In this document: piece after piece, positions 7,471 through 16,200 of the stretch | How the letters are laid out: every line of letters starts with the position of its first letter | Numbering within the stretch: position 1 is the first letter of the stretch | Assembly (NCBI RefSeq): GCF_928392795.1 | Contig: NZ_CAKMTJ010000006.1 | Location: 1-64,000 of the forward strand | Reading direction: 5' to 3' | Length of the DNA: 64,000 nt | DNA from: Rothia nasimurium | Lineage (GTDB): Bacteria > Actinomycetota > Actinomycetes > Actinomycetales > Micrococcaceae | Translations under genes and position numbers: made by a program | The notes under the pieces: model-generated | Told to the model about the DNA's origin: nothing | Databases searched by the model: none | What the model saw: only the letters and a program-made list of their open reading frames with translations

Positions 7471-7520
7471 CACGTGTGTGACCGCAACAAAAAGTTACGG
7501 CGTCATAAAACGTCATAAAA
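7471..7520 (-). promoter_or_regulatory. Candidate operators upstream of metQ
   Basis: GGTCA and TGACC arms (7471-7475 and 7489-7493) flank a centre that contains CACGTG. A perfect tandem repeat of CGTCATAAAA lies at 7501-7520. Both sit about 170-220 bp upstream of the metQ start, between it and the nanR stop codon. I searched here for a SAM-riboswitch-like core and saw none. Control by a methionine repressor such as McbR is a guess. Confidence 0.3.
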
Positions 7521-7532
7521 GGACGGCCGGGT

Positions 7533-8339
7533 TCAGCTTTCTTTTTCTGCAAGCCAATTGGCCTGCCAGGAGGTGAGGCGGGCGCGAATACCCACAAAAT
7601 GTTCACTCATAAGCCGGGTGGCGGCGTCCGCGTCCTTATCTCGTATGGCCTCGTAGAGCTTGCGGTGGGCATCGAGCAGGGTGCAGGTTTGCCCCTCGTC
7701 GAGGGGGGCTACCGTATCGAGCACGCCAGAGATGTTGTTGTAGACCTGCCAGAAGACATCGAGCATGCGGGAGAGCAGCTCGTTGCCCAGAGGCTCGAAG
7801 ATAGCGGCGTGGAAGCGCTGGTCGCATTCGGCCAGCCAGATGCCGTTGTGCACGCTGGCTTCCATATCGTCATAGGCGGCTTTGATTTTGGCCAGTTCGT
7901 CGGGGGTAATGACTGGGATGACCGCGCGTAACAAACCGACTTCGAGGGCTTCGCGCACTTCAACCAGCTCGAGGGCTTCTTGGCCGCCGTGGTAGAGGGC
8001 TAGTTGGCCCCGGAAACTCAGGGCTCGGGCCATGGATGTCAGGGCGTTGCCGCCCACGAAGGTGCCAAAGCCGTGGCGCACCTCGACAATACCAAGGGCC
8101 TCAAGCACCTTGAGGGCTTCTCGCACGGAATTTCGGCCCACCCCGAGCTCGTCAATGAGCTCTTGTTCGGTGGGCAAGGGGTCGCCCTGGCCCAGCTGGC
8201 GCCGGAAGATGAGGGCGATGATGTCGTTTTGCAGCTGCTGCTGGCGTTTTTGGGCCGCGCTCAGTGAGGACGCCGGGGGCGGGAAGGAGGGCAGGGCGGC
8301 TCCTGCCGGGGTGCTGGTGAATGAGTCGTGGTGGTTCAT
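7533..8339 (-). CDS. nanR: GntR/FadR-family regulator, NanR-like (sialic acid)
   Basis: The 268-residue protein has an N-terminal winged helix (about residues 30-105; motif LPTEQELIDELGVGRNSVREALKVLEALGIVEVRHGFGTFV spans the GntR signature) and a C-terminal all-helical FCD ligand domain. The FCD metal-binding residues lie in EVREALE, HAAIFE and HRKLYEAI. The family represses catabolic operons until the sugar or acid binds. It is divergent from the sialic acid transport and catabolism operon, the same arrangement as NanR in Corynebacterium glutamicum. A perfect palindrome lies in the shared intergenic region. The ligand (Neu5Ac or a phosphorylated product) is inferred. Confidence 0.8.
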   Translation of the reverse strand: MNHHDSFTSTPAGAALPSFPPPASSLSAAQKRQQQLQNDIIALIFRRQLGQGDPLPTEQELIDELGVGRNSVREALKVLEALGIVEVRHGFGTFVGGNALTSMARALSFRGQLALYHGGQEALELVEVREALEVGLLRAVIPVITPDELAKIKAAYDDMEASVHNGIWLAECDQRFHAAIFEPLGNELLSRMLDVFWQVYNNISGVLDTVAPLDEGQTCTLLDAHRKLYEAIRDKDADAATRLMSEHFVGIRARLTSWQANWLAEKES

Positions 8340-8363
8340 ACTACTGATTCTTACATCTTCTGC

Positions 8364-8393
8364 TTGACCAAGTTAGACGTCCGTCACTACTAT
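8364..8393 (+). promoter_or_regulatory. Candidate promoter of the sialic acid operon
   Basis: TTGACC (8364-8369) and TACTAT (8388-8393) are separated by 18 bp. Transcription would begin near 8400, immediately before the 18-bp palindrome. The spacer contains TTAGACGTCCGTCA, which shares the GACGTC centre with that palindrome and may be a second weaker operator. Confidence 0.5.
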
Positions 8394-8402
8394 ACAGGAT
8401 AT

Positions 8403-8420
8403 AGGTAGGACGTCCTACCT
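8403..8420 (+). promoter_or_regulatory. Perfect palindrome, probable NanR operator
   Basis: AGGTAGGACGTCCTACCT is an 18-bp perfect palindrome just downstream of the predicted start of transcription, where a bound repressor would block the operon. It also lies upstream of nanR itself, allowing autoregulation. Confidence 0.6.
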
Positions 8421-8484
8421 CCACTTTAGTTAGACAACCTCCCGCTCCTTCCCGGAGCGCAGCCCCTAAAGGAGTGAGACATCG

Positions 8485-10095
8485 ATGTCACAGCTCACCC
8501 GAGTCAAGGAATTTGACACCTCACGTCGCGGCTTCTTCAAGATTGCCGGCGGTATCAGCGCAGCCACCGCCTTTGCCGCCTCCATCGCAGCCTGCGGTAA
8601 CTCATCAACCACCACCGACTCGTCCGCTAGCGGCAACGCCGCAGGTGCCAACAACGACGGCACCATCACCGCCGCTATCGCCTACGACGTCTCCACCACC
8701 TTCGACCCCTCGCAGGCATCAGGCGCAGCCCCCTTCGCCGCCAACATGCACATCTTCGAGGGCCTCTACGGCCTCGACCCCGCTACCCGCGCGCGCTACA
8801 ACGCCCTGGCAACCGGCGACCCCGAGGTCGTTGACGAGACCACCTACCGGGTCTCCCTGCGCGAGGGCGCTAAGTTCCACGACGGTGCAGCTGTCACCGC
8901 CACAGACGTTGTCTCCACCTTCGAGCTCTACACCTCAGAAGAATCCCTCTTCAGCCAGTTCCTCTACTTCATCGACACCGTCACCGCTGTAGATGACGCC
9001 ACCGTAGAGTTCAAGCTCAATCAGCCCTTCCCCCTCTTTGCTGACCGCATCGCCCTGGTCAACATCATGCCCGCTTCGGCAACCGATGACATCGAGGCCT
9101 TCGGTGCCCACCCCATCGGCTCCGGCCCCTACAAGTTCGTCTCTGCCACCAAGGGCGACCACATCGCCTTCGAGCGTTTCGACGACTACAACGGCCCCCG
9201 CCCCGCTCTCGCTAAGAACATGAAGTGGCTGATCCTGGTAGAGTCCTCAGCCCGCGTTACCGCCATGAGCTCCCAGCGCGTCCAGGCCATCGAGTCCGTG
9301 CCCTACGACAGCATCCCCGTACTGGAGAACACCAACGGCGTCACCGTTGAATCGGTGCAGTCTTTCGGCCTGCTCTTCATGATGTTCAACTGCGCCAAGG
9401 CCCCCTTCGACAAGAAGGAAGTACGCCAGGCCCTCTTCTACGCCATCGACATCGAGAAGGTTATCTCCACCGGCCTGCTGGGCAACGCCACCGCAGCCAC
9501 CTCCTTCCTGCATAAGGAGCACCCCGACTACACCGAGGCCTCCACCGTCTACAGCTACGACAAGGCCAAGGCCCAGCAGCTGCTTAAGGACGCCGGGGTC
9601 GAGAACCTCTCCATCACCCTGCGCACCACCGACCATGATTGGGTCAAGCAGTGCTCCCAGCTGGTTCAGGAATCCCTGAAGGACGCCGGTATCGAGGTCA
9701 ATCTGCAGGACTCCCAGAGCTCATCCCTCTACTCCGACTACGTTGACACCGGCGACTTCGACGTCGTCCTAGCCCCCGGTGACCCCTCCGTCTTCGGCAA
9801 CGACCCCGACCTGCTGCTCTCCTGGTGGTACCGCGGTGCCACCTGGCCCGAGAAGCGTTTCCGCTGGTCAACGACCGAAGAATACGCCCAGCTGCAGGAC
9901 GCCATGGCCAAGGCCGTCGCATCAGACAGCCCCGACTGGAAGGGCATCTTCGACATCGTGGCAGAGAACGTCCCCCTCTACCCCCTCTTCCACCGCAAGC
10001 TGCCCACCGCTTGGTCGGCTGATACCCTCACCGACTTCGCCCCCATTCCCACCACCGGCCTGTCCTTCCAGAACGTAGGCACCACTCAGGCCTAG
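8485..10095 (+). CDS. siaE: ABC transporter substrate-binding lipoprotein, sialic acid type (SiaE-like)
   Basis: This 536-residue protein is of the SBP_bac_5 (peptide/nickel) family. The N-terminus has a twin-arginine motif (SRRGFFKIAGG) followed by a lipobox (IAAC), so it should be exported folded by Tat and lipidated. The body has family motifs such as YRVSLREGAKFHDG and PFPLFADRIALVNIMPAS. A strong AAAGGAG lies 10 bp before the ATG. The position at the head of an operon that ends in nanA-nanK-nanE, divergent from a NanR-type regulator, matches SiaE of C. glutamicum. Substrate is inferred from that context; the family otherwise suggests peptides. Confidence 0.8.
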   Translation: MSQLTRVKEFDTSRRGFFKIAGGISAATAFAASIAACGNSSTTTDSSASGNAAGANNDGTITAAIAYDVSTTFDPSQASGAAPFAANMHIFEGLYGLDPATRARYNALATGDPEVVDETTYRVSLREGAKFHDGAAVTATDVVSTFELYTSEESLFSQFLYFIDTVTAVDDATVEFKLNQPFPLFADRIALVNIMPASATDDIEAFGAHPIGSGPYKFVSATKGDHIAFERFDDYNGPRPALAKNMKWLILVESSARVTAMSSQRVQAIESVPYDSIPVLENTNGVTVESVQSFGLLFMMFNCAKAPFDKKEVRQALFYAIDIEKVISTGLLGNATAATSFLHKEHPDYTEASTVYSYDKAKAQQLLKDAGVENLSITLRTTDHDWVKQCSQLVQESLKDAGIEVNLQDSQSSSLYSDYVDTGDFDVVLAPGDPSVFGNDPDLLLSWWYRGATWPEKRFRWSTTEEYAQLQDAMAKAVASDSPDWKGIFDIVAENVPLYPLFHRKLPTAWSADTLTDFAPIPTTGLSFQNVGTTQA

Positions 10096-10191
10096 GTGGT
10101 TCCACCGGCCCAACCTCCCCCAGCTGGATCAGCCGGTAACCCGTGAAAAGGTAACCCCATTTCCACACATCACACCCCCTTTTCACACCCC

Positions 10192-10231
10192 GCCCGGCAC
10201 CTGCCCGCCCTCTACTGGGCAGGTGCCGGGC
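10192..10231. repeat. Strong hairpin between the binding-protein and permease genes
   Basis: A 15-bp perfect stem, GCCCGGCACCTGCCC with GGGCAGGTGCCGGGC, encloses a 10-nt loop. It stands alone in the 223-bp gap and has no U tract. It probably raises binding-protein mRNA relative to the membrane components by blocking 3' decay or attenuating transcription. Confidence 0.65.
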
Positions 10232-10318
10232 CCCACACAAGACCTCTAACCCCACCGGGGCGCCCATCCACCCCCAAGCTGCCCCGTCCCCGTCCTAAAA
10301 CTTCAGGGAGCCAGACCC

Positions 10319-11272
10319 GTGTCAAACTTTCTCAGACTGCTCGGCAGGCGCCTTATCGCCCTGCCCATCATGATTCTGGGCGTCACCATCTTGGTCTTCG
10401 TCATCCTGCAATTCACCCCCGGCGACCCCGCAACCATCGCCCTGGGTGAGGGAGCCTCAGAAGAAGCCAAAGAAGCCTACCGAGAATCACGGGGCCTCAA
10501 CGACCCGCTCATCGTCCAGTACTTCGCCTTCCTCTCCCGGCTTATCCGATTCGACCTGGGCATGACCACTCCGCCGGCTCAGCCCGTCATCGACCAGATC
10601 AAGGTAGCCTTCCCCACCACCTTGCAGCTGACCTTCCTGGGCGTGCTCATTGCTGCGGTAGCCTCCCTGATTCTCGGCGTCATCGCCGCCCTCTACCGCG
10701 ACCGCTGGCCTGACCAGATTATCCGTGTGCTCTCCATGGCCTCCATCGCTACCCCCTCCTTCTGGCTGGGTATTCTGATGATCCAGTACTTCGCCCTGGG
10801 CCTGGGCTGGTTCCCCACCGGCGGCTCCGCCCCTCCCGGAAGCGGCTTTGGCACCTGGCTCTCCCACATGTTCCTGCCCGCGGTGGCCCTCGCTATCCCG
10901 GTTAGCGCATCGCTGACCCGAACCGTCCGTACCTCCATGGTTGAAGAACTCGACAAGGACTACGTGCGCACCGCCATCGGCAACGGCGTTCCCCGCCGCG
11001 AGGTCATCACCAAGAACGTGCTGCGCAACGCCCTCATCACCCCGGTCACCGTGCTCGGTCTGCGCATCGGCTACCTGCTCGGCGGCGCCGTGGTCATCGA
11101 AATGATTTTCTCCCTCAACGGCATGGGCAACCTCATCTTCATCGGTATCACCGGCAACGACATCAACCTGGTTCAGGGCGTCGTGCTCACCATCGCCGTC
11201 ACCTTCGTGCTCGTCAACATCATCGTTGACCTGCTCTACCTACTCATCAACCCCCGTATCAGGAGCGTCTAA
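10319..11272 (+). CDS. siaF: ABC transporter permease, DppB-type (SiaF-like)
   Basis: This 317-residue permease has about six membrane helices and starts at GTG 10319 with AGGGAG upstream. The N-terminal LLGRRLIALPIMILGVTILVF and the ILQFTPGDPA motif are typical of DppB/OppB. The coupling loop is MVEELDKDYVRTAIGNGVPRREVITKNVLRNALI (about residues 204-238). It would form the membrane channel with the permease half of the next protein. Two bases separate it from the next gene. Confidence 0.85.
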   Translation: MSNFLRLLGRRLIALPIMILGVTILVFVILQFTPGDPATIALGEGASEEAKEAYRESRGLNDPLIVQYFAFLSRLIRFDLGMTTPPAQPVIDQIKVAFPTTLQLTFLGVLIAAVASLILGVIAALYRDRWPDQIIRVLSMASIATPSFWLGILMIQYFALGLGWFPTGGSAPPGSGFGTWLSHMFLPAVALAIPVSASLTRTVRTSMVEELDKDYVRTAIGNGVPRREVITKNVLRNALITPVTVLGLRIGYLLGGAVVIEMIFSLNGMGNLIFIGITGNDINLVQGVVLTIAVTFVLVNIIVDLLYLLINPRIRSV

Positions 11273-11274
11273 CC

Positions 11275-13368
11275 ATGCGTAGCGGACTAGCAGAACGCCT
11301 CTCAGCGCCAGGCATCCGATTCAGGGCGCTCCCCACAGGCTCCAAAATCGCCCTCAGCTTCCTCGCCATCATCGCCCTGGTCGCGATTTTCGCCCCCTGG
11401 CTGGCTCCCCATGACCCGCTGGCCTCCACCGGTGCCCCCATCGGTGCACCCAACTCCGAGTACCTCTTCGGTACCGACCGGCAGGGCCGAGACATCCTCT
11501 CCCGCCTTATGTACGGTGCCCGCGCCTCCCTACAGGTCGGCCTGGGCGCCGTTGCCCTGGCCCTCATCATGGGCGGTATTCTCGGTGCTCTGGCAGCGAC
11601 CAGCTCCAAGTTCGTCTCCGAGCTGATCATGCGCGTCATGGACGTGCTCATGGCCTTCCCCGGCATCGCCCTGGCAGCCGTCCTGCTGGCTTCCCTGGGT
11701 AACTCGGTAGGCACCATCATCTTCACCATCGCCGTGGTCTACACCCCGCAGCTGGCCCGTGTGGTCCGTGCCCAGGTGCTGGCCGCTTGGGACGAAGACT
11801 ATGTGCGTGCCGAGCGTGTTATGGGAGCCCCCCGCTTCTACATCCTGCTCAAGCACGTTGTACGCAACACCATCGCCCCCGTGCTGGTCTTCGCCACCGT
11901 CATGGTCGCCGACGCCATTATCCTCGAAGCATCCCTAAGCTTCCTCTCAGCCGGTGTGCGCCCGCCTAACCCCTCCTGGGGTAACGTCATTGCCGACGGC
12001 CGTGCCCTGGTACTGGCAGGCGGCTGGTGGGCTACCACCTTCGCAGGTGCCGTCATTCTGCTGACCGTGCTGGCCCTCAACGTGCTCTCTGAGGGTATGA
12101 CCGACGCCATGGTCAACCCCAAGCTGCGCCGCAAGGTCAAGATTGATGACTCCTCCGTTATCGCTGGCACCACCGCCGGTGCCCTGACCGCAGCGCCCTC
12201 CACCGCCGACGATAAGTCCATCGCGGCCACCTCCCCCGATGCACAGGGGCAGGACGCCACCCCCTGGGGCGGGCCCGTCAAGCACGCTGGCTCCCGCTCG
12301 GCAGCCGAAAGGGACGCCGTCGCCGCAGCTAACCTGGCAGGTGTGCTCGAAGAGCTCAAGGGGGCAGAAGCCCGCCGTACCGACCGGCTGCAGGCGGATG
12401 CGTCCGCCCGTGTCATCCTGGAAGTCAAGGACCTCTCCATCTACTTCCCCGAACGCTTCGGCGACACCCCGGTCGTCGATCGTGTCTCCTTCACCGTCAC
12501 CGAGGGCCAGACCATGGGCCTGGTAGGTGAGTCAGGTTCGGGTAAGTCCATCACCTCCCTGGCGATTATCGGCCTGCTCGATAAGAAGGCTAAAATCACC
12601 GGTTCCGTGCTCTTTGAGGGCCAGGAACTGGTCGGAGCCTCAGAGGCAGACTTCCAGAAGCTGCGCGGCTCGGTGATTTCCATGGTTTACCAGGACGCCC
12701 TGAGCTCGCTGAACCCCTCCATGCTCATCAAGGACCAGATGAAGCAGCTCACCCGCCGCGGCGGCCGCAAGAGCCCCGAAGAGCTCCTGCGCCTGGTCAA
12801 GCTCGACCCCGAGCGCACCCTGGCCTCCTACCCCCACGAGCTCTCCGGCGGTCAGCGCCAGCGCGTCCTCATCGCTATGGCCCTCTCCCGCTCCCCCAAG
12901 CTGGTCATTGCCGACGAGCCCACCACGGCCCTCGACGTCACCGTCCAAGCCGAGGTCATTAAGCTCCTCAACGAGCTGCGGGAACAGCTGGGCTTCGCCA
13001 TGATCTTCGTATCCCACGACCTAGCCCTGGTAGCCCAGGTCGCCCACCGCATCTCGGTCATGTACGCCGGCCAAATCGTAGAAGCAGGCGCCACCAGCCA
13101 GCTCCTGAGCAACCCCATGCACGAGTACACCCGGGGCCTGCTCGGCTCCGTGCTCTCCATCGAATCCGGCTCAGAGCGCCTCTACCAGATTCCCGGCACC
13201 GTGCCCTCCCCCTCCGACTTCGCCACCGGCGACCGCTTCGCCCCCCGCTCCCAGCGCCCCGATGCTGACCCCGAGCAGAAGCTGGTCTTCACCCCCGTCC
13301 CCGGCGATACCGACCACCACTGGGCCTCCCACCTGGCCCCCGCCACTACTTCACAGGAGACAGCATGA
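11275..13368 (+). CDS. siaG: Fused ABC permease (DppC-type) and ATPase (DppD-type), SiaG-like
   Basis: The 697-residue protein joins two parts. Residues 1-285 are a DppC/OppC permease (HDPLASTGAPIGAPNSEYLFGTDRQGRDILSRL, then the coupling loop DEDYVRAERVMGAPRF). After a linker of about 90 residues rich in Ala and Ser comes an ATPase (about 380-690) with Walker A GESGSGKS, signature [15 protein letters not shown], Walker B LVIADEPTTALDV and a switch His in VSHDLALV. The fusion of DppC and DppD is less usual than separate genes, and I recall the same fusion in the C. glutamicum sialic acid transporter. Stop codon overlaps the next start (ATGA). Confidence 0.85.
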   Translation: MRSGLAERLSAPGIRFRALPTGSKIALSFLAIIALVAIFAPWLAPHDPLASTGAPIGAPNSEYLFGTDRQGRDILSRLMYGARASLQVGLGAVALALIMGGILGALAATSSKFVSELIMRVMDVLMAFPGIALAAVLLASLGNSVGTIIFTIAVVYTPQLARVVRAQVLAAWDEDYVRAERVMGAPRFYILLKHVVRNTIAPVLVFATVMVADAIILEASLSFLSAGVRPPNPSWGNVIADGRALVLAGGWWATTFAGAVILLTVLALNVLSEGMTDAMVNPKLRRKVKIDDSSVIAGTTAGALTAAPSTADDKSIAATSPDAQGQDATPWGGPVKHAGSRSAAERDAVAAANLAGVLEELKGAEARRTDRLQADASARVILEVKDLSIYFPERFGDTPVVDRVSFTVTEGQTMGLVGESGSGKSITSLAIIGLLDKKAKITGSVLFEGQELVGASEADFQKLRGSVISMVYQDALSSLNPSMLIKDQMKQLTRRGGRKSPEELLRLVKLDPERTLASYPHELSGGQRQRVLIAMALSRSPKLVIADEPTTALDVTVQAEVIKLLNELREQLGFAMIFVSHDLALVAQVAHRISVMYAGQIVEAGATSQLLSNPMHEYTRGLLGSVLSIESGSERLYQIPGTVPSPSDFATGDRFAPRSQRPDADPEQKLVFTPVPGDTDHHWASHLAPATTSQETA

Positions 13369-14231
13369 ACACCCAGCCTGTGACCCCCACAGCAGAAAAC
13401 CTGCTCAACACCACCGGCCGTGCCGCCGTCCGCCGCGTCAGCGAACCCATCATTGAGCTCAAAGACGTGCAGGTACACTACCGGGCCCGCACCGGCGGCA
13501 TCTTCAAACCCAACATTGTCAAAGCTGTGGACGGGGTGAACCTGGCCGTCCGCCGCGGCGAAACCATCGGCCTGGTCGGCGAATCGGGCTGTGGCAAGTC
13601 CACCCTGGCCTCCATCATCGTGGGACTGCAAAAGCCCACCGGGGGCGACGTGCTCTTCAAGGGCAAGAGCGCTCTCAAGCGCAATGCGGCCCTGCGTAAG
13701 GAGTTCGGTTCGGACGTCTCCATCGTCTTCCAGGACCCCTCCACCGCCCTCAATCCCCGCATGACCGTGCAAGACATCCTCAAGGACCCCCTCGATGTGC
13801 ACGGCATCGGTGATAAGGCCGGGCGCGACCGCCGCGTCCGTGAGCTCCTACACCTGGTGGGCCTGCCCGCCTCAGCAGCGGACGCCCTACCCTCCCAGAT
13901 CTCTGGCGGCCAGCGCCAGCGCGTCGCCATCGCCCGCGCCCTGGCCCTGGAACCCAAGGTGATTGTGGCCGACGAACCCACCAGCGCCCTCGACGTCTCG
14001 GTGCGCGCCCAGGTGCTCAACCTGCTCTCAGACCTCAAGGAAGAGCTCTTCCTCGGCATGGTCTTCATTTCCCACGACATTCAGACCGTCCGCTACGTCT
14101 CTGACCGTATCTGCGTGATGAATAAGGGAAAGATCGTCGAAGAAGGCAGCGCCGAACAGGTCTTCGATACCCCCAGCCAGGATTACACCCGCACCCTGCT
14201 CGGGGCAGCTCCCACCCTGCTCCACGTCTAA
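13365..14231 (+). CDS. siaI: ABC transporter ATP-binding protein, DppF-type (SiaI-like)
   Basis: The 288-residue ATPase pairs with the ATPase half of the previous protein. The Walker A is GESGCGKST, the signature is [16 protein letters not shown], the Walker B is [13 protein letters not shown], and the switch is FISHDIQTV. The start ATG overlaps the upstream stop codon by four bases, showing translational coupling. The family C-terminal region with the [10 protein letters not shown] motif is present. It closes the transporter gene set before a hairpin and the catabolic genes. Confidence 0.88.
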   Translation: MNTQPVTPTAENLLNTTGRAAVRRVSEPIIELKDVQVHYRARTGGIFKPNIVKAVDGVNLAVRRGETIGLVGESGCGKSTLASIIVGLQKPTGGDVLFKGKSALKRNAALRKEFGSDVSIVFQDPSTALNPRMTVQDILKDPLDVHGIGDKAGRDRRVRELLHLVGLPASAADALPSQISGGQRQRVAIARALALEPKVIVADEPTSALDVSVRAQVLNLLSDLKEELFLGMVFISHDIQTVRYVSDRICVMNKGKIVEEGSAEQVFDTPSQDYTRTLLGAAPTLLHV

Positions 14232-14242
14232 ACCACCCACCC

Positions 14243-14282
14243 GGGCGGCGCGGCCCCTCACAGTCGAGCCACCGCGCCGCCC
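14243..14282. repeat. Hairpin between transporter and catabolic genes
   Basis: GGGCGGCGCGG (14243-14253) pairs perfectly with CCGCGCCGCCC (14272-14282) around an 18-nt loop. It lies just upstream of the nanA ribosome-binding site and has no U tract. It is a probable transcript-processing or polarity element, the second in this operon. Confidence 0.6.
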
Positions 14283-14306
14283 CCACCCAACCAAGGAGAA
14301 CACCCC

Positions 14307-15227
14307 ATGACCGCACCCGCTTTCTCCGGCGTCATCCCGCCCCTGCTCACCCCCCGCACCGCTGACGGTGCCCTCGATATTCCCTCCCTGCGCCGCCTCA
14401 TCGACCACCTCATCGACGGCGGAGTAGACGGCATCTTCGCCCTGGGCTCCTCATCCGAGGTCCTCTACCTGACCAACGAAGAACGCGAAACCGTGCTCAC
14501 AACCTGCGTGGACGCCATCGCCGGCCGGGTCCCCCTCATCGTCGGTATCAACGACATGACCACCGCCCGCGTCATCGACGAAGCCCAGCGCCTGCTGGCT
14601 ATCGGTGGTGACGCCATCGTGGTCACCAGCCAGTTCTACGCCATCGACAACGCCTTCGAAGAAGAACGCCACTTCCGCGCTATCGCCGACGCTGTCGACG
14701 TCCCCGTCTTCGCCTACGACGTACCCGTGCGCACCAAGCAGAAGCTCCCGCTGCCCCTGCTCACCAAGCTAGCCCGCGAAGGCGTCATCGCCGGTGTTAA
14801 AGACTCCTCAGGCGACGACGTTTCCTTCCGCCAGCTGGTCCTCGCCACCCGCGACATCGACGGTTTCGCAGCCTTCACCGGCCACGAAGTCGTCTGCGAC
14901 GGGGCCATGCTCTCAGGCGCCGCAGGCCTCGTACCCGGCCTCGGCAACGTCGACCCCGCAGGCTACAAGCGTCTCTACGAAGCCGCCCGCGCAGGCGACT
15001 GGGAAACCGCCCGCACTGAACAGGACCGCCTGACTAAACTCTTCGACATCGTCTTTGTCGAAACCCCCAGCGTCTCCGGCGGTGCAGCAGGCCTTGGCGC
15101 CTTCAAAACCGCCCTGCAGGTCATGGGAGTTCTTGACTCCAACACCATGTCCCAGCCCATGGAAACCCTCTGCGACACCGAAACCCAGCGTATCCGCTCT
15201 ATCGTCGAATCAGTCGGGCTCATCTAG
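14307..15227 (+). CDS. nanA: N-acetylneuraminate lyase (DapA-family aldolase)
   Basis: The 306-residue product belongs to the DHDPS/NAL class I aldolases. The carbonyl-binding motif GSSSEVLYLTNEER (about residues 50-63) replaces the GTTGE of DapA. The catalytic Tyr lies in FAYDVPVR (about 135-142) and the Schiff-base Lys in IAGVKDSSGD (about 158-167). The enzyme splits sialic acid into pyruvate and N-acetylmannosamine in the cytoplasm. Context (NanR, ABC transporter, nanK, nanE, nagAB) favours sialate over dihydrodipicolinate. AAGGAGAA lies before the ATG. Confidence 0.88.
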   Translation: MTAPAFSGVIPPLLTPRTADGALDIPSLRRLIDHLIDGGVDGIFALGSSSEVLYLTNEERETVLTTCVDAIAGRVPLIVGINDMTTARVIDEAQRLLAIGGDAIVVTSQFYAIDNAFEEERHFRAIADAVDVPVFAYDVPVRTKQKLPLPLLTKLAREGVIAGVKDSSGDDVSFRQLVLATRDIDGFAAFTGHEVVCDGAMLSGAAGLVPGLGNVDPAGYKRLYEAARAGDWETARTEQDRLTKLFDIVFVETPSVSGGAAGLGAFKTALQVMGVLDSNTMSQPMETLCDTETQRIRSIVESVGLI

Positions 15228-15255
15228 CCCCTCCACCTGAGAAAGGGACGCTCTC

Positions 15256-16191
15256 ATGACCCACCAGCCCGTAGCACTCACCGCAGATCTCGGCGGCACT
15301 AAAACCGCCCTCGGCATCATCTCCCCCACCGGCGACGTCCTGCACCGGGATAAAATCCCCACCCAGGCCCAGGCCGGAGGAACCAAACTCGCCGAGCACA
15401 CCGCGTCCGCCCTCGCCGACCTCGCCGACCTGGCCCGCAGCCGCGGCTACCAGCCCGTCGGCATCGGTATCGGATCCGCAGGCGTCATCGGTGAAGAAGG
15501 GCAGGTCATTACCGCGGCCAACCTCATCCACGATTGGAGTGGCACCCCGCTGGCAGCCATCGTCACCGACCGCACCGGCCTGCCGGCCTACGCCGTCAAT
15601 GACGTCCACGCCCACGCCCTGGGTGAAGCCTGGCAGGGTGCCACCTCCACCGCCGAAACCAGCCTCATGGTAGCCTTCGGTACCGGCGTTGGCGGCTCCT
15701 ACATCAGCGGTGGTACCCAGATGAGAGGAGCCCATTCCCTAGCAGGGCACGTGGGCCACTTCTCCTCCCCCTGGGCAGTCGGCATCACCTGCACCTGCGG
15801 CGGAGTAGGTCACGTAGAAGCTGTCGCCTCAGGCACCGGCATCGTCTCCAGCTACCACCGCCTCGGCGGCGAAAGCCCCGCCGCCAACCTCTTCGACCTT
15901 GAAAACCTGGCCGATGCAGGTGACCCTATCGCCTGTGACGCCATCGCCCTTGGAGCCCGCACCGCCGGTATCGCCCTCGGGGACCTAGCCACCATCCTCG
16001 ACCCCCACCTCATCGTCGTCTCCGGGGGTGTCGTTAACCTCGGCAAACGCTGGTGGAACGACATGGCTGCCGCCTACCTCGGCGCCGCCCTGGGGCAGGC
16101 TGCCGAAACCACCATCGTCCGCGCCACCCTCGGCTCCGACGCGCCCCTACTCGGGGCCGCCACCCTCATCCCCGACTTCGTCACCCGCTAG
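15256..16191 (+). CDS. nanK: ROK-family N-acetylmannosamine kinase
   Basis: The 311-residue sugar kinase phosphorylates ManNAc to ManNAc-6-P. The N-terminal phosphate loop is ADLGGTKTALGI, and the second phosphate motif is AFGTGVGGSYI (about residues 137-147). The ROK zinc site normally reads CxCGxxGCxE; here it reads CTCGGVGHVE, with His in place of the third Cys. The upstream zinc His region (LAGHVGHFS) is present. The adenosine motif VVSGGVVNLG is intact. It lies 28 bp after nanA and 9 bp before nanE. Confidence 0.87.
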   Translation: MTHQPVALTADLGGTKTALGIISPTGDVLHRDKIPTQAQAGGTKLAEHTASALADLADLARSRGYQPVGIGIGSAGVIGEEGQVITAANLIHDWSGTPLAAIVTDRTGLPAYAVNDVHAHALGEAWQGATSTAETSLMVAFGTGVGGSYISGGTQMRGAHSLAGHVGHFSSPWAVGITCTCGGVGHVEAVASGTGIVSSYHRLGGESPAANLFDLENLADAGDPIACDAIALGARTAGIALGDLATILDPHLIVVSGGVVNLGKRWWNDMAAAYLGAALGQAAETTIVRATLGSDAPLLGAATLIPDFVTR

Positions 16192-16200
16192 GAAAACACC

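Noticed and set aside
7302..7532. Possible SAM riboswitch upstream of metQ
   Set aside because: I could not find a SAM riboswitch core or pairing pattern; only dyads and a tandem repeat are visible.
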